Assembly: GCF_007990225.1 (NCBI RefSeq) | Contig: NZ_BJWF01000002.1 | Coordinates: 62,001-126,000, forward strand | Direction of reading: 5' to 3' | Source of the DNA: Enterococcus villorum | GTDB taxonomy: Bacteria; Bacillota; Bacilli; Lactobacillales; Enterococcaceae | DNA: 64,000 nucleotides | In this document: piece after piece, positions 1 through 11,139 of the stretch | Numbering within the stretch: the stretch's first letter is position 1 | How the letters are laid out: the number at the start of each line of letters is the position of its first letter | Position numbers and translations under genes: made by a program | Notes under the pieces: generated by a model | Told to the model about the DNA's origin: nothing | Databases searched by the model: none | The model's input: only the letters and a program-made list of their open reading frames with translations

Positions 1-593
1 ACTTTTAGACCATCGTATAGTTGATCAGCAGCATCAAAGTATTTGATCGTATAGCCATATTGATTTTCATGGGCACTTAAAAAATCAGCACTTTCAGTTC
101 CCACTTTGGCGCCAACTTTTTTTCCTTTTAGATCCTTGTAAGAATTAATTGATTTGTCGCCTTTTTTTACAGCGATTTGGATGCCACTATCAAAGTAAGG
201 GTCTGAGAAATCGTAGCTTCTCTTACGCTCGTCAGTAACGGTCATGCCTGAGATTACTCCGTCAGCTTGTCCTGAATCTAGTGCTTGTAAAGCGGCAGAA
301 AAACCGCGATAATCCATGCGTACGGTGAAACCTTGTAGCTTAGCAATTTCTTCCATTAAGCGAACATCGATGCCTTCGTATTTGCCTTCAGCGTTCTGAA
401 ACTCAAAGGGAGCGAAAGCAGAATCGCTAGCAATCACATAAGTCTCTTTTTTGGGTTCTATTTTTTTCATTGTTTCGCTTGTACTTGACTCTTCTATATT
501 TTTATCATCTGCATGCACAGAGGTGCTAAGTACAAATGTAATAAGTCCTATCATTATGAAAATAATGGGATGAAACAAATGCTTTTTTTTCAT
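1..593 (-). CDS. Glutamine/amino-acid ABC transporter substrate-binding (probably SBP-permease fusion), partial
   Basis: The frame opens at the ATG complementary to 591-593 behind an AGGAGG site (600-605) and runs off the left edge, giving the first 197 codons. It starts with a signal peptide (basic KKK, then a hydrophobic stretch, then STSVHADD). No lipobox cysteine is present. A type 3 periplasmic-binding domain follows, with the family features FAPFEF, EGIDVRLMEEIAK, a run containing DGVISGMTVTDERKRSYDFS, and GAKVGTESADF. In Lactobacillales this kind of signal-peptide SBP without a lipid anchor is commonly fused to the permease (GlnP type) and works with a GlnQ ATPase. The fusion cannot be seen because the 3' end is outside the window. 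Substrate (glutamine or another polar amino acid) is inferred from the family only. Confidence 0.85.
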   Translation of the reverse strand, partial: MKKKHLFHPIIFIMIGLITFVLSTSVHADDKNIEESSTSETMKKIEPKKETYVIASDSAFAPFEFQNAEGKYEGIDVRLMEEIAKLQGFTVRMDYRGFSAALQALDSGQADGVISGMTVTDERKRSYDFSDPYFDSGIQIAVKKGDKSINSYKDLKGKKVGAKVGTESADFLSAHENQYGYTIKYFDAADQLYDGLK

Positions 594-633
594 AATCAGC
601 CTCCTAAAAATAAATAATTTTTCATATTTTTTT

Positions 634-663
634 ATTATAAGTGAAAAGTAATAATTGTTACAA
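634..663 (-). promoter_or_regulatory. Promoter of the GlnP-like gene
   Basis: On the minus strand TTGTAA (663-658) and TATAAT (639-634) are separated by 18 nt and lie about 40 nt upstream of the ATG. This is seen by eye only; the -35 is imperfect. Confidence 0.5.
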
Positions 664-699
664 GTTGAGGACATTGAAAACATAAAAATAATCATCTGT

Positions 700-728
700 T
701 TGTTACAATCTATGTGATAAAATATAAC
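700..728 (+). promoter_or_regulatory. Possible distal promoter of uvrBA
   Basis: TTGTTA at 700-705 and TATAAC at 723-728 are spaced by 17 nt. It lies upstream of the LexA-controlled promoter and could give basal transcription. Weak evidence. Confidence 0.35.
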
Positions 729-770
729 ATACGATGGTTGTTGTTTTGCTTTTAACAAGAGAACACAACG

Positions 771-800
771 TTGGCGAAAGTATGTTCGGTGTGGTATAAT
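771..800 (+). promoter_or_regulatory. SOS promoter of uvrBA with LexA (DinR) box
   Basis: CGAAAGTATGTTCG at 775-788 matches 13 of 14 positions of the Gram-positive LexA consensus CGAACRNRYGTTCG. It sits between a weak -35 (TTGGCG, 771-776) and a perfect -10 (TATAAT, 795-800; spacer 18), so bound LexA would block RNA polymerase. Further down the leader, AAGGAA (809-814) and TTCCTT (825-830) followed by a T-rich run could form a small hairpin before the uvrB ribosome site. Confidence 0.8.
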
Positions 801-883
801 AGTCAAATAAGGAATGCCTTTGCTTTCCTTTTCTTTTTTGTGGTCGTAAAATGAAGAGGAAAGAACGAAAAGGAGGATGAAAA

Positions 884-2878
884 ATGATAGAAAGAGATAC
901 CTCCCGACACTTTGAATTGGTGTCAAAATATCAACCAGCAGGCGATCAACCTGAGGCGATCAACCAATTAGTGGATGGTGTCATTGAAGGGAAAAAAGCA
1001 CAGATACTTCTAGGAGCAACGGGAACTGGGAAAACTTATACTGTTTCGAATCTAATCGAAAAAGTAAATAAGCCAACACTGATTATTGCTCATAACAAAA
1101 CACTCGCTGGACAACTGTATGGAGAATTTAAAGAATTTTTTCCTAACAATGCCGTTGAATACTTTGTTTCTTATTATGATTACTATCAACCGGAAGCTTA
1201 TGTTCCTTCTAGTGATACTTATATTGAAAAAGATTCTAGCGTAAATGACGAAATTGATAAATTACGACATTCGGCGACTAGTTCATTACTGGAGCGAAAT
1301 GATGTGATCGTCATTGCTTCTGTTTCTTGTATTTTTGGGTTAGGGTCACCTTTTGAGTACCAAAAACAAGTTGTTTCCATTAGAAAGGGAGCTGAAATTG
1401 ATCGTAATCAATTGATTCGTGAGCTTGTTAGTATCCAGTTTGAACGAAATGATATTGATTTTCAGCGCGGTCGTTTTCGAGTGCGTGGTGATGTCGTGGA
1501 AATCTTTCCGGCCTCTCGTGATGAACGTGCGCTACGTGTTGAATTTTTTGGAGATGAAGTCGAAAGAATCCGCGAAGTGAATGCGTTGACAGGCGAAGTA
1601 TTAGGGGAGACAGAACACGTAGCCATCTTTCCGGCCACCCACTTCGTGACGGATGATGAACATATGGAGCAAGCTGTCGGGAATATTAAAACAGAGTTGG
1701 AACAACGTTTAATGGTTCTACGAAATGAAAATAAATTACTTGAAGCCCAACGGTTGGAGCAACGAACAAATTATGATATCGAAATGATGTTAGAGATGGG
1801 CTATACTTCTGGAATTGAAAATTACTCACGCCATATGGATGGCCGTAAAGAAGGGGAACCCCCTTATACATTGCTTGATTTCTTTCCTGAGGATTCGTTG
1901 ATTGTTATTGATGAATCACATGTGACGATGCCGCAGATCCGTGGCATGTACAATGGTGACCGAGCAAGAAAACAAATGTTAGTAGATTACGGTTTTCGAT
2001 TACCATCCGCTTTAGATAATCGTCCATTGCGACTAGAGGAATTTGAAAAGCATGTGAACCAAATCGTTTACGTTTCTGCTACACCAGGGCCTTATGAATA
2101 TGAACAAACAGATACGGTTATTCAACAAATCATTCGTCCAACTGGTCTGTTAGATCCGTTAATTGAAGTACGTCCAATCATGGGGCAAATCGATGATCTT
2201 GTAGGAGAAATCAATGAACGTGTAGAAAAAGATCAGCGTGTATTTGTTACAACTTTAACCAAGAAAATGTCAGAAGATTTGACCGACTATTTCAAAGAAT
2301 TAGGAATTAAAGTTAGATATCTTCATAGTGACATCAAAACGTTAGAGCGGACTGAAATTATTCGTGACCTTCGTTTAGGTGAATTTGACGTACTTGTCGG
2401 AATTAATTTATTGCGTGAAGGACTTGACGTACCAGAAGTATCTCTTGTCGCTATTTTAGATGCCGATAAAGAAGGTTTTTTACGTAGCGAACGTTCTTTA
2501 GTGCAAACAATTGGTCGGGCTGCGCGAAATGCTGAAGGGAAAGTGATTATGTACGCGGATAAAGTGACCGACTCGATGCAAAAAGCGATTGACGAAACAG
2601 CCAGACGACGAAGTATTCAAGAACGATACAATCAAGAACATGGCATTGTGCCAAAAACGATCATTAAAGAGATTCGTGATTTAATCTCAATTACGAAAGA
2701 ATCAGAGGATGAGGCCAAAGAAACCGTTCAAGTATCGTATGAAGAAATGTCTAGAGAAGAAAAAGCAACCTTATTAATGAAATTAGAAAAAGAAATGAAA
2801 GATGCTGCTAAAGCGTTAGATTTCGAGACAGCCGCAAATGTACGAGACATGATTCTTGAATTAAAGGCTTCAGAGTAG
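884..2878 (+). CDS. uvrB: Excinuclease ABC subunit B
   Basis: UvrB is the damage-verifying helicase-like subunit of nucleotide excision repair, loaded by UvrA and then joined by UvrC. The 664-aa product has the usual family length. Visible features are Walker A GATGTGKT (residues 44-51), the tyrosine-rich beta-hairpin [12 protein letters not shown] near residue 100 that inserts into DNA, the DESH box near residue 340, the helicase motif near QTIGRAARN, and a C-terminal UVR coiled coil (about 625-660) for UvrC contact. Start ATG 884 follows AGGAGG (871-876). uvrA follows after 9 nt, so the two are one operon, and the upstream LexA box points to SOS induction. Confidence 0.98.
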   Translation: MIERDTSRHFELVSKYQPAGDQPEAINQLVDGVIEGKKAQILLGATGTGKTYTVSNLIEKVNKPTLIIAHNKTLAGQLYGEFKEFFPNNAVEYFVSYYDYYQPEAYVPSSDTYIEKDSSVNDEIDKLRHSATSSLLERNDVIVIASVSCIFGLGSPFEYQKQVVSIRKGAEIDRNQLIRELVSIQFERNDIDFQRGRFRVRGDVVEIFPASRDERALRVEFFGDEVERIREVNALTGEVLGETEHVAIFPATHFVTDDEHMEQAVGNIKTELEQRLMVLRNENKLLEAQRLEQRTNYDIEMMLEMGYTSGIENYSRHMDGRKEGEPPYTLLDFFPEDSLIVIDESHVTMPQIRGMYNGDRARKQMLVDYGFRLPSALDNRPLRLEEFEKHVNQIVYVSATPGPYEYEQTDTVIQQIIRPTGLLDPLIEVRPIMGQIDDLVGEINERVEKDQRVFVTTLTKKMSEDLTDYFKELGIKVRYLHSDIKTLERTEIIRDLRLGEFDVLVGINLLREGLDVPEVSLVAILDADKEGFLRSERSLVQTIGRAARNAEGKVIMYADKVTDSMQKAIDETARRRSIQERYNQEHGIVPKTIIKEIRDLISITKESEDEAKETVQVSYEEMSREEKATLLMKLEKEMKDAAKALDFETAANVRDMILELKASE

Positions 2879-2887
2879 GGGGATTAC

Positions 2888-5722
2888 ATGGCGAACGATA
2901 AAATTATTATTCATGGTGCAAGAGCACACAATTTAAAAAATATAAATGTGACGATTCCTAGAGACAAATTTGTCGTTGTGACAGGTTTGTCGGGTTCTGG
3001 TAAAAGTTCGTTGGCATTTGATACGTTGTATGCAGAAGGACAAAGAAGATATGTAGAAAGTCTATCTGCTTATGCCCGACAATTCTTAGGGCAAATGGAC
3101 AAACCAGACGTTGATAGTATAGATGGATTAAGTCCTGCAATTTCAATTGATCAAAAAACAACTAGTAAAAATCCACGGTCAACCGTGGGAACGGTCACTG
3201 AGATTAATGATTATCTTCGATTGTTGTTTGCTCGTGTCGGTCATCCAATCTGTCCAAACGACCATATTGAGATTACAAGTCAGTCAATTGATCAAATGGC
3301 AGACAAAGTGTTGGAATTACCGGAACGAACAAAAATTCAAATTCTTGCGCCAATTATTGTGAAGAAAAAAGGGCAACATAAAAAAGTATTTGAACGTATC
3401 CAAAAAGAAGGATATGTCCGTGTTCGTGTAGATGGTGAAATTTATGATTTGAGTGAAGTGCCAGAGCTGGAAAAAAACAAAAAGCATGATATAGCTATTG
3501 TTATCGACCGTGTTATTCTAAAAGAGGGAATTCGGTCACGCTTATTTGATTCCATTGAAGCAGCGCTGCGTTTAGCGGAAGGATATGTACTAATTGATGT
3601 AATCGGTGAAGAAGAAATGCTCTTTAGTGAACATTACGCTTGTCCGTATTGTGGTTTTACTGTTGGAGAACTTGAACCAAGACTATTTTCTTTTAATGCT
3701 CCATTTGGTGCGTGTCCTGATTGTGATGGATTGGGTGTGAAATTAGAAGTTGACCAAGATTTAGTGGTTCCTGATCGTACCAAATCGTTAAGTCAAGGAG
3801 CTATTGTTCCTTGGAATCCGATCAGCTCTCAATATTATCCACAAATGCTAGCACAAGCTTGTGAAAGTTATGGAATTGACTTAGATACGCCTTTTGAAGA
3901 ATTACCAACGGAGCACCAAGAAATCGTAATGAACGGGACAGACGAAGTATTTCATTTTCATTATGAAAATGATTTTGGTGGTGTCCGAGACGTAGAGACA
4001 ACGTTTGAAGGCGTATTAAAGAACATCAAACGCCGTTATCATGAGACAAACAGTGATTTTACAAGAGAGCAAATGAGACAATATATGACTGAACTGACTT
4101 GTCAAACATGTCACGGTTATCGTTTAAATCCACAAGCGTTATCTGTTCAGATAAATGGTACAAATATTGGTCAAACCAATGAATTATCCATTCAAAAAGC
4201 AGTTCATTTCTTTGCTAATCTGACACTTTCAGAACAAGAAAAAATCATTGCACGTCCGATTTTAAAAGAAGTGAATGATCGCTTGTCTTTTTTAGAAAAT
4301 GTTGGTTTAAATTATTTAACATTGAGTCGTGCTTCGGGTACTTTATCGGGTGGTGAAGCGCAACGCATTCGGTTAGCGACCCAAATTGGTTCTAATTTAT
4401 CAGGAGTTCTTTATATCTTAGATGAACCTTCCATCGGACTTCACCAAAGAGACAACGATCGTTTGATTGGCTCTCTGAAGAAAATGCGTGATCTGGGTAA
4501 TACTTTAGTAGTCGTAGAGCACGATGAAGACACCATGCGTGCAGCCGATTATTTGATTGATGTCGGACCTGGTGCTGGTCATCAAGGTGGAGAAATTGTT
4601 TCTGCTGGTACGCCTGAGGAAGTAGCTGCTGATCAGCATTCTTTAACTGGTCAGTATTTATCAGGGAAGAAACGTATACCAATTCCTACTGATCGTCGCA
4701 AAGGAAATGGCAAAGCAATAAAAATCACTGGAGCGACAGAAAATAATCTGAAAAATGTTTCGGTTGAATTTCCTTTAGGTGAATTTGTAGCTGTAACTGG
4801 TGTGTCTGGTTCTGGTAAGAGTACATTGGTCAATAGTATTCTTAAACGTGCGCTTGCTCAAAAAATCAATCATAATTCTGCTAAACCAGGAAAATACAAA
4901 ACAATTACTGGCTATGAAAGTATTGAAAAAATCATCGATATTGACCAAAGTCCAATTGGTAGAACTCCTCGAAGCAATCCAGCTACTTATACAAGCGTAT
5001 TTGATGATATCAGAGATTTGTTTGCTCAAACTAATGAAGCGAAGATGCGTGGATATAAAAAAGGTCGCTTTAGCTTTAACGTCAAAGGTGGTCGTTGTGA
5101 AGCATGCAGAGGTGATGGAATTATTAAAATCGAGATGCATTTCTTGCCGGATGTTTACGTTCCATGTGAAGTATGCCATGGAAAACGTTATAATTCTGAA
5201 ACGTTAGAAGTTCATTATAAAGGAAAAAATATTGCGGATGTTTTAGAAATGACGGTAGAAGATGCTGTGGAATTTTTTCAACCTATTCCTAAGATTCATC
5301 GGAAATTACAAACGATTGTTGATGTCGGATTAGGGTATGTAACGATGGGACAACCAGCTACAACTTTATCAGGTGGTGAAGCACAACGGATGAAGCTAGC
5401 CAGTGAACTACACAAAATTTCAAATGGTAAAAACTTTTATATTTTAGATGAACCAACAACTGGACTTCATACGGATGATATTGCACGGTTACTTGATGTG
5501 TTACAACGTTTAGTCGATGCAGGAAATACGGTATTAGTGATTGAACATAACCTTGATGTAATTAAAACAGCGGATCATATCATTGATCTTGGACCAGAAG
5601 GTGGCGAAGGCGGTGGGACAATTTTAGCCATAGGGACACCAGAAGAGATCATCAAAGTGAAAGACAGCTACACAGGGCAATATTTGAAAAAAATAATGAA
5701 AAAAAACAAATTGGATAGTTAA
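2888..5722 (+). CDS. uvrA: Excinuclease ABC subunit A
   Basis: UvrA is the DNA-damage-recognising dimeric ABC ATPase of nucleotide excision repair. The 944-aa protein carries two ABC modules, with Walker A GLSGSGKS at residues 33-40 and a second GVSGSGKS in the C-terminal half, two signature motifs (LSGGEAQR twice) and two zinc modules: CPYC...CPDC in the first half and CEAC...CEVC in the second. The start is 9 nt after the uvrB stop, with a purine-rich GGGGG ribosome site just upstream. It is co-transcribed with uvrB. A rho-independent terminator follows at 5859. Confidence 0.98.
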   Translation: MANDKIIIHGARAHNLKNINVTIPRDKFVVVTGLSGSGKSSLAFDTLYAEGQRRYVESLSAYARQFLGQMDKPDVDSIDGLSPAISIDQKTTSKNPRSTVGTVTEINDYLRLLFARVGHPICPNDHIEITSQSIDQMADKVLELPERTKIQILAPIIVKKKGQHKKVFERIQKEGYVRVRVDGEIYDLSEVPELEKNKKHDIAIVIDRVILKEGIRSRLFDSIEAALRLAEGYVLIDVIGEEEMLFSEHYACPYCGFTVGELEPRLFSFNAPFGACPDCDGLGVKLEVDQDLVVPDRTKSLSQGAIVPWNPISSQYYPQMLAQACESYGIDLDTPFEELPTEHQEIVMNGTDEVFHFHYENDFGGVRDVETTFEGVLKNIKRRYHETNSDFTREQMRQYMTELTCQTCHGYRLNPQALSVQINGTNIGQTNELSIQKAVHFFANLTLSEQEKIIARPILKEVNDRLSFLENVGLNYLTLSRASGTLSGGEAQRIRLATQIGSNLSGVLYILDEPSIGLHQRDNDRLIGSLKKMRDLGNTLVVVEHDEDTMRAADYLIDVGPGAGHQGGEIVSAGTPEEVAADQHSLTGQYLSGKKRIPIPTDRRKGNGKAIKITGATENNLKNVSVEFPLGEFVAVTGVSGSGKSTLVNSILKRALAQKINHNSAKPGKYKTITGYESIEKIIDIDQSPIGRTPRSNPATYTSVFDDIRDLFAQTNEAKMRGYKKGRFSFNVKGGRCEACRGDGIIKIEMHFLPDVYVPCEVCHGKRYNSETLEVHYKGKNIADVLEMTVEDAVEFFQPIPKIHRKLQTIVDVGLGYVTMGQPATTLSGGEAQRMKLASELHKISNGKNFYILDEPTTGLHTDDIARLLDVLQRLVDAGNTVLVIEHNLDVIKTADHIIDLGPEGGEGGGTILAIGTPEEIIKVKDSYTGQYLKKIMKKNKLDS

Positions 5723-5858
5723 AAAAAAATTAAAAACTAATGTCTGATCTTGTTTTATTAACTAGTATTCACTAAAATACGGATATGGTTGTTCTTTCTA
5801 CACTAAATTAGTATAGATAAAAACTTCCTATAAGTTCAATCCGTTCAAAAAAGAATTG

Positions 5859-5895
5859 AGCAATCGGAGGAGATTCCTTTGATTGCTTTTTTCTT
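5859..5895 (+). terminator. Rho-independent terminator after uvrA
   Basis: AGCAATC (5859-5865) pairs with GATTGCT (5881-5887) around a GA-rich loop, followed by a T-rich run. A possible promoter for the next gene (TTGATT 5879-5884, TATTAT 5901-5906, spacer 16) overlaps its 3' side. Confidence 0.7.
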
Positions 5896-5968
5896 TATGG
5901 TATTATATTCCTTGTGTAGTTAGTAAAGAAAAACTAGAGATTATGGGTAAGGTAAGTGAGAGATAATA

Positions 5969-7231
5969 ATGAACAGTAATGTAAATGAAGAATTTATTCC
6001 TATTTTATTAGGCAGTGATATGAACGTATATGGAATGGCGCGCTCATTTCATGAAGCCTATGGCAAAGTATGTCAAGCTTATGCTTCCAATCAATTAGCG
6101 CCTACTCGCTATAGTAAAATTGTCAAAGTAGAAGTAATCCCTGGCTTTGACAAAGATCCAATATTTATGGAATCAATGCGACGTTTAGCAAAAGAAAGAT
6201 ATTCAGATAAAACGAAAAAATATTTATTGATTGCTTGTGGTGATGTTTATGCAGAGTTGATTTCTCAACACAAAGAAGAGCTTTCAAATTATTTTATTTG
6301 TCCTTACATTGATTATTCGTTATTTGAACGCTTGATCAACAAAGTAAGTTTTTATGAAGTATGTGAAGAATACAAATTGCCTTATCCAAAAACATTGATT
6401 GTTCGAGAAGAAATGTTGGTTGAGGGAAGATTGAAGCGAGAATTACCTTTTGGATTTCCAGTTGCGCTAAAACCTGCAAATAGTGTGGAATACTTGTCTG
6501 TTCAATTTGAAGGGCGAAAAAAAGCGTTTATCATTGATAATCGGGAAGAATTTGATTTGATTTTAAAACGAATTTATGAAGCTGGGTATAAAAGCGAAAT
6601 GATTGTCCAAGATTTTATTCCTGGTGATGATAGTAATATGCGTGTGTTAAATGCTTATGTGGATGAAAATCATCAAGTAAGAATGATGTGCTTAGGGCAT
6701 CCTTTATTAGAAGACCCGACTCCTGCTTCGATTGGTAATTACGTGGTTATTATGCCAGATTATAATGAAAAAATTTATCAAACCATCAAGAAATTTTTAG
6801 AAGACGTTGAGTACACGGGTTTTGCTAACTTTGATATGAAATACGACCCTAGAGATGGAGAATATAAACTATTTGAAATCAATCTTCGACAAGGAAGAAG
6901 TAGTTTCTTTGTAACACTAAATGGTTTAAACTTAGCAAAATTTGTGACAGAAGATCGCGTGTTTGAAAAACCATTTACAGAAACGACTTATGGAACAAGT
7001 CAATCCAATACAGCAAAATTATGGATGGGTGTACCTAAAAAAATCTTTTTGGCTTATGCAAAAGAAAATGACGATAAAAAAATTGCGGAAAAAATGATTA
7101 AAGAAAATCGTTTTGGAACGACTGTTTTTTATGAGAAAGATCAGTCCATCAAACGTTGGTTGTTGATGAAGTATATGTTCAGAAACTACATTCCACGATT
7201 TAAAAAATACTTTCATGTGAAAGAGGGCTGA
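5969..7231 (+). CDS. D-aspartate ligase (ATP-grasp), peptidoglycan cross-bridge
   Basis: A 420-aa ATP-grasp protein. The central part shows the ATP-grasp layout: a lysine strand GFPVALKPANS, the second strand EMIVQDFIPGDDSN, and the metal-binding end FEINLRQGRSSFF. It matches the Aslfm type of E. faecium, which joins the beta-carboxyl of D-aspartate to the lysine side chain of UDP-MurNAc-pentapeptide; after amidation this gives the D-Asx bridge. The identification rests on family resemblance plus the racemase gene 3 nt downstream, which would supply the D-Asp. The ribosome site is weak (GTGAGAGATAAT before the ATG at 5969). Acts in the cytoplasm on lipid-linked or nucleotide precursors. A general carboxylate-amine ligase is the alternative if the context is ignored. 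Confidence 0.85.
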   Translation: MNSNVNEEFIPILLGSDMNVYGMARSFHEAYGKVCQAYASNQLAPTRYSKIVKVEVIPGFDKDPIFMESMRRLAKERYSDKTKKYLLIACGDVYAELISQHKEELSNYFICPYIDYSLFERLINKVSFYEVCEEYKLPYPKTLIVREEMLVEGRLKRELPFGFPVALKPANSVEYLSVQFEGRKKAFIIDNREEFDLILKRIYEAGYKSEMIVQDFIPGDDSNMRVLNAYVDENHQVRMMCLGHPLLEDPTPASIGNYVVIMPDYNEKIYQTIKKFLEDVEYTGFANFDMKYDPRDGEYKLFEINLRQGRSSFFVTLNGLNLAKFVTEDRVFEKPFTETTYGTSQSNTAKLWMGVPKKIFLAYAKENDDKKIAEKMIKENRFGTTVFYEKDQSIKRWLLMKYMFRNYIPRFKKYFHVKEG

Positions 7232-7234
7232 TTC

Positions 7235-7954
7235 ATGGAAAACTTTTTTAGCGTTTTGGGCGGAATGGGTACGATGGCAACGGAAAGTTTTATCCGTTTA
7301 ATCAATCATCGAACAAAAGCGACCAAAGATCAGGAATATTTAAATTATGTGTTGTTCAACCATGCGACTGTTCCTGATCGCACGGCTTATATTTTGGATA
7401 ATAAAAAAGAAAACCCAATTCCTTATTTATTAGATGATATTGAAAAACAAAATTTATTAAAGCCTAACTTTATTGTTTTAACGTGTAATACGGCTCATTA
7501 CTTTTTTGATGAATTACAAGCGATGACAGATATTCCAATTCTTCATATGCCAAGAGAAGCAGCGAATGAATTAATTCGTCAAAATACTTCAGGTAAAGTA
7601 GCTATTCTAGGGACAGAAGGTAGCATGAAAGCCGGTATTTATGAAAAAGAAGTCAAAAAGTTAGGGTTTGATGTAGTGATACCTGATCATCAGTTACAAG
7701 CGAAGATCAATCACTTGATTTATCATGATATCAAAGAATCTGATTTTTTAAACAAAGAGTTATACTACGCTATTTTAGAAGAAGCGATCGAGCGTTTTGA
7801 TTGTGAAAAGGTGATTCTCGGATGTACAGAATTGTCATTAATGCAAGAATACGCACCAGAAAATAATTATCCAGTTATTGATGCTCAATCAATTTTGGCT
7901 GATCGAACAATCGAACGAGCATTACAAAATCGCGAAACAATATTTTATAATTAA
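7235..7954 (+). CDS. Aspartate racemase
   Basis: A 239-aa PLP-independent amino-acid racemase of the Asp/Glu family. The two catalytic cysteines are visible: Cys84 in TCNTAH and Cys197 in GCTEL; the N-terminal [11 protein letters not shown] loop is also typical. It would convert L-Asp to D-Asp for the ligase encoded 3 nt upstream, matching the known ligase-racemase pair of E. faecium. Start ATG 7235 overlaps no other gene and follows GAGGGCTGATTC. Length is normal. It could in principle be a glutamate racemase, but the GGMGT loop and the neighbour favour aspartate. Confidence 0.9.
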   Translation: MENFFSVLGGMGTMATESFIRLINHRTKATKDQEYLNYVLFNHATVPDRTAYILDNKKENPIPYLLDDIEKQNLLKPNFIVLTCNTAHYFFDELQAMTDIPILHMPREAANELIRQNTSGKVAILGTEGSMKAGIYEKEVKKLGFDVVIPDHQLQAKINHLIYHDIKESDFLNKELYYAILEEAIERFDCEKVILGCTELSLMQEYAPENNYPVIDAQSILADRTIERALQNRETIFYN

Positions 7955-7969
7955 TTGAAATGATTTAGT

Positions 7970-8008
7970 AGGGACGAATATCCTCTAAGGTATTTGTCCC
8001 TCTTTTTA
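7970..8008 (+). terminator. Rho-independent terminator after racemase
   Basis: An 11-bp stem, AGGGACGAATA (7970-7980) with TATTTGTCCCT (7991-8001), is followed by TTTTT. Confidence 0.85.
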
Positions 8009-8060
8009 TCTGTAGGAAATTCACTTAAGAATATTTTAACTAGTAAGGATACGCCCGGAA

Positions 8061-8069
8061 TGATATAAT
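8061..8069 (+). promoter_or_regulatory. Extended -10 promoter of rapZ operon
   Basis: TGATATAAT at 8061-8069 is an extended -10 (TGN-TATAAT) with no clear -35. It lies about 20 nt upstream of the rapZ ribosome site. Confidence 0.55.
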
Positions 8070-8103
8070 TTTAAAAAGAACGATGAGAGGAGGCCATTTG
8101 AAG

Positions 8104-8988
8104 ATGGCTGATAATTTACAATTGGTAATTATTACTGGAATGAGTGGGGCTGGGAAAACGGTAGCAATCCAAAGTTTTGAAGATATGGGGTATTTTTGTA
8201 TTGATAATATGCCGCCTAATCTTATTCCAAAGTTTTGGGAATTAATCAAAGAGTCAGGGAAAGTAACGAAAATGGCCCTAGTAGTAGATTTACGTTCTCG
8301 TTCTTTTTTTGAAGAAATCCAAAATATGTTAGTCGAAATTGAAAACACCAATTTTATTGACACGTCTATTTTATTTCTAGATGCTTCTGATGAAGAGTTG
8401 GTAGCACGTTATAAGGAAACAAGACGCACACACCCAATGGCGATGAATGGATTAGTAACAGAAGGGATTCGCAAAGAGCGTGCCATATTAAATGATTTAA
8501 AGACACAAGCATCTGTGATCATTGATACGACAACTTTGACGCCACGTCAATTAAGAGAAAAAATCAATCAGACCTTTAAATCAAAGGGAGATCAAGGATT
8601 TCGTATCGAATTTGTTTCTTTTGGATTTAAATATGGCTTGCCTATTGACTCAGATATTGTCATGGATGTTCGTTTTTTACCGAATCCGCACTATATTCCT
8701 GAATTAAGACCGTTAACAGGTAAAGATCAACCTGTATATGATTATGTGATGTCTTTTGATGAAACGGAATTATTTTATAATAAGTTTTTGGACTTATTAC
8801 AGACCGTTTTACCAGGATACATTAAAGAAGGTAAAAGCAGTTTGACGGTGGCTATTGGCTGTACGGGTGGACAACATCGTTCAGTTGCATTAACCGAACG
8901 TTTAGCTAAGTCACTAAGTGAAAAATATAAAGTCAATGTAACTCACCGTGATAAAGACAAACGGAAAGAGACGGTGAATCGTTCGTGA
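8104..8988 (+). CDS. rapZ: RNase adapter / nucleotide-binding protein RapZ (YvcJ)
   Basis: A P-loop NTPase of the RapZ/YvcJ family, 294 aa from the chosen start. In Gram-negatives RapZ controls glmS through small RNAs. In Firmicutes YvcJ binds and hydrolyses nucleotides and affects competence; its exact task is less clear. Walker A GMSGAGKT is at residues 12-19, and the C-terminal half carries [10 protein letters not shown]. An in-frame ATG at 8083 exists, but AGGAGG at 8088-8093 lies between it and the ATG at 8104 with good spacing, so 8104 is preferred. First gene of the conserved rapZ-yvcK-whiA cluster; its TGA overlaps the next start. Confidence 0.95.
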   Translation: MADNLQLVIITGMSGAGKTVAIQSFEDMGYFCIDNMPPNLIPKFWELIKESGKVTKMALVVDLRSRSFFEEIQNMLVEIENTNFIDTSILFLDASDEELVARYKETRRTHPMAMNGLVTEGIRKERAILNDLKTQASVIIDTTTLTPRQLREKINQTFKSKGDQGFRIEFVSFGFKYGLPIDSDIVMDVRFLPNPHYIPELRPLTGKDQPVYDYVMSFDETELFYNKFLDLLQTVLPGYIKEGKSSLTVAIGCTGGQHRSVALTERLAKSLSEKYKVNVTHRDKDKRKETVNRS

Positions 8989-9983
8989 AAATGAAAACAT
9001 ATCGCATAAGAAAACCTAAAATCGTAGTAATTGGCGGTGGAACAGGTTTGCCAGTTATCTTAAAAAGTTTGCGTAATCAAGGGGCAGATATTACAGCAAT
9101 CGTGACTGTAGCAGATGACGGTGGTAGTAGTGGAGAAATTAGAGAAATGATTGCCATGGCCCCACCAGGTGATTTAAGAAATGTACTTGTTTCCTTGTCT
9201 GATATGCCGCAATTCTACGAAGATATTTTTCAGTATCGCTTTAAAAAAGAAGATCAATTTTTAGCAAATCATACAATTGGTAATTTGATCATTGCTGCTG
9301 TGGCAGAAATGAGAGGAAGTACCTATGATGCTGTACAACTTTTATCTAAAATGATGCATGTTGATGGTCATATCTACCCTTCATCTGAAACTCCTTTAAC
9401 TTTACATGCTGTTTTTAAAGATGGAACAACAGCTGTTGGTGAGTCAAAAATTGCAATTGATCGTAAAACGATTGATCATGTGTATGTAAGAAATACATCG
9501 GATGATAGCGAAGCAAAACCTGCACGAAAAGTTATTGCTGCTATTTTGGAAGCTGATATGGTCGTGTTAGGTCCTGGAAGTTTATTTACAAGTATTCTAC
9601 CTAATTTGGTCATTCCAGAAATCGGCGAAGCAGTAGCGAAAACAGATGCTGAAGTTGTCTATATTTGTAATATTATGACTCAAAAAGGTGAAACCGAACA
9701 TTTTACTGATGCTGATCACATACGAGTATTACATGAACATTTAAAGCAACCGTTTATCGATACTGTACTTGTTAATACAGAAAAGGTACCTGAAGGATAT
9801 ATGGACCCAGATATTTATGATGAATATCTTGTCCAAGTGACACATGATTTTAATGGATTACGAAAAGAAGGTTGTCGTGTTATTTCAACTGATTTTTTAG
9901 AGTTAAAAAATGGTGGCGTATTTCATGATGGGGAAAAAGTAGTGGAAGAGTTATTCCGCTTAGTTTTTGGATCAAAATATTAA
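8985..9983 (+). CDS. yvcK: YvcK / gluconeogenesis factor family protein
   Basis: A 332-aa YvcK-family protein, related to 2-phospho-L-lactate transferase (CofD) folds and binding UDP-sugars. In Bacillus it is needed on gluconeogenic carbon sources and affects cell-wall synthesis and PBP1 placement. N-terminal GGGTGLPV and [14 protein letters not shown], plus GPGSLFTSI, are the conserved nucleotide-sugar motifs. The GTG at 8985 overlaps the rapZ stop as GTGA; an ATG at 8991 is an alternative start. The overlap implies translational coupling. Confidence 0.95.
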   Translation: MKMKTYRIRKPKIVVIGGGTGLPVILKSLRNQGADITAIVTVADDGGSSGEIREMIAMAPPGDLRNVLVSLSDMPQFYEDIFQYRFKKEDQFLANHTIGNLIIAAVAEMRGSTYDAVQLLSKMMHVDGHIYPSSETPLTLHAVFKDGTTAVGESKIAIDRKTIDHVYVRNTSDDSEAKPARKVIAAILEADMVVLGPGSLFTSILPNLVIPEIGEAVAKTDAEVVYICNIMTQKGETEHFTDADHIRVLHEHLKQPFIDTVLVNTEKVPEGYMDPDIYDEYLVQVTHDFNGLRKEGCRVISTDFLELKNGGVFHDGEKVVEELFRLVFGSKY

Positions 9984-10017
9984 ATCGAATGTCACGAAAA
10001 GAAAGGAGGAGAATAGA

Positions 10018-10953
10018 ATGTCCTTTGCGGCAGATGTTAAAAAAGAACTGACTGGACTTGAAGTTCACCGTGAACATGCCAAAGCAGAATTAGCTGCACT
10101 TTTGCGGATGAATGGTTCTTTAGGAATTGTTAATCAACAATTTATCTTGAATGTACAAACAGAAAATGCAGCTATCGCTAGACGTATCTATTCTCTTTTA
10201 AAAGATCATTACAATGTTCGAAGCGAGTTACTCGTTCGAAAAAAAATGAAATTAAAAAAGAATAACGTCTACATCGTTCGTTTAAAACAAGGAACGAAAA
10301 ACGTATTGATGGATTTGGATATCATGGATGTCTTGATGTTTAATGGACATGTTTCTGATGAAATTATGGGCAATTCTCAAAAAATGCGTTCTTATTTAAG
10401 AGGTGCATTTATGGCATCTGGTTCTGTGAACAATCCTGAAACCAGCCGTTACCATCTAGAAATATTCTCAATCTATGAACAACACAATCAAGATATTTGT
10501 GATATGTTAAATTATTATGGGTTACATGCCAGAACATTAGAACGACGAAATGGTTATATCTCTTATTTGAAAGGCGCAGAAAAAATTGCTGATTTTTTGA
10601 CTTTGATCGGAGCAACAAATTCGATGCTACGTTTTGAAGATGTGCGGATTGTGCGAGATATGCGAAATTCAGTGAATCGATTGGTAAATTGTGAAACAGC
10701 TAATTTGAATAAAACGATTGATGCAGCATCTAAACAAATTGAAAATATTGAGTTAATTGAAAGCCGAGTTGGACTAAATGCTTTGCCTGAGAAATTGCAA
10801 GAAATTGCCGAATTACGTTTGCAACATCCTGAAGTCAGTCTGAAAGAATTGGGAGAAATGATTCCATCTGGAGCTATTTCAAAATCAGGAATCAATCATC
10901 GAATTAGAAAAATCAATGAATTTGCCGAAAAAATACGAGAAGAGGCGGTCTGA
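10018..10953 (+). CDS. whiA: DNA-binding protein WhiA
   Basis: WhiA joins a degenerate LAGLIDADG homing-endonuclease-like domain (about residues 1-215) to a C-terminal helix-turn-helix (about 225-311). In actinobacteria it is a sporulation regulator; in Firmicutes it influences cell division and chromosome segregation. The product is 311 aa from ATG 10018, which has an AAGGAGG site ending about 8 nt upstream. A longer in-frame opening at 9967 overlaps yvcK and lacks a ribosome site. The HTH is visible in the segment around [10 protein letters not shown] and [11 protein letters not shown]. Last gene of rapZ-yvcK-whiA. Confidence 0.96.
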   Translation: MSFAADVKKELTGLEVHREHAKAELAALLRMNGSLGIVNQQFILNVQTENAAIARRIYSLLKDHYNVRSELLVRKKMKLKKNNVYIVRLKQGTKNVLMDLDIMDVLMFNGHVSDEIMGNSQKMRSYLRGAFMASGSVNNPETSRYHLEIFSIYEQHNQDICDMLNYYGLHARTLERRNGYISYLKGAEKIADFLTLIGATNSMLRFEDVRIVRDMRNSVNRLVNCETANLNKTIDAASKQIENIELIESRVGLNALPEKLQEIAELRLQHPEVSLKELGEMIPSGAISKSGINHRIRKINEFAEKIREEAV

Positions 10954-11029
10954 TTCGTTTAGTTTTCTCGTTGACTTTAAAGGCAAGAGGAACTTAAATC
11001 TCCATTCCCATTGATTATAGAACATAGAA

Positions 11030-11072
11030 AACAGCTACTCTTTAAACGTGTTCAAAGAGTAACTGTTTTTTT
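11030..11072 (+). terminator. Rho-independent terminator of rapZ-yvcK-whiA
   Basis: AACAG-C-TACTCTTT pairs with AAAGAGTA-A-CTGTT around a 10-nt loop, followed by seven T. A strong terminator. Confidence 0.9.
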
Positions 11073-11139
11073 GACCTTATAAATTAAGTGTCGAGGTACT
11101 TTCCGAATAGTAGTATTATCTTCTATGTGAAAAGAGTAG

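Noticed and set aside
761-774. Second LexA box (GAAC...CGTT) upstream of uvrB
   Set aside because: The half-sites are spaced by five rather than four bases and the right half lacks the final C, so it does not fit the palindrome.
4775-5207. Long frames on both strands inside uvrA (134 and 135 codons)
   Set aside because: They lie wholly within the well-supported uvrA frame, lack ribosome sites and have implausible composition; they are shadows.
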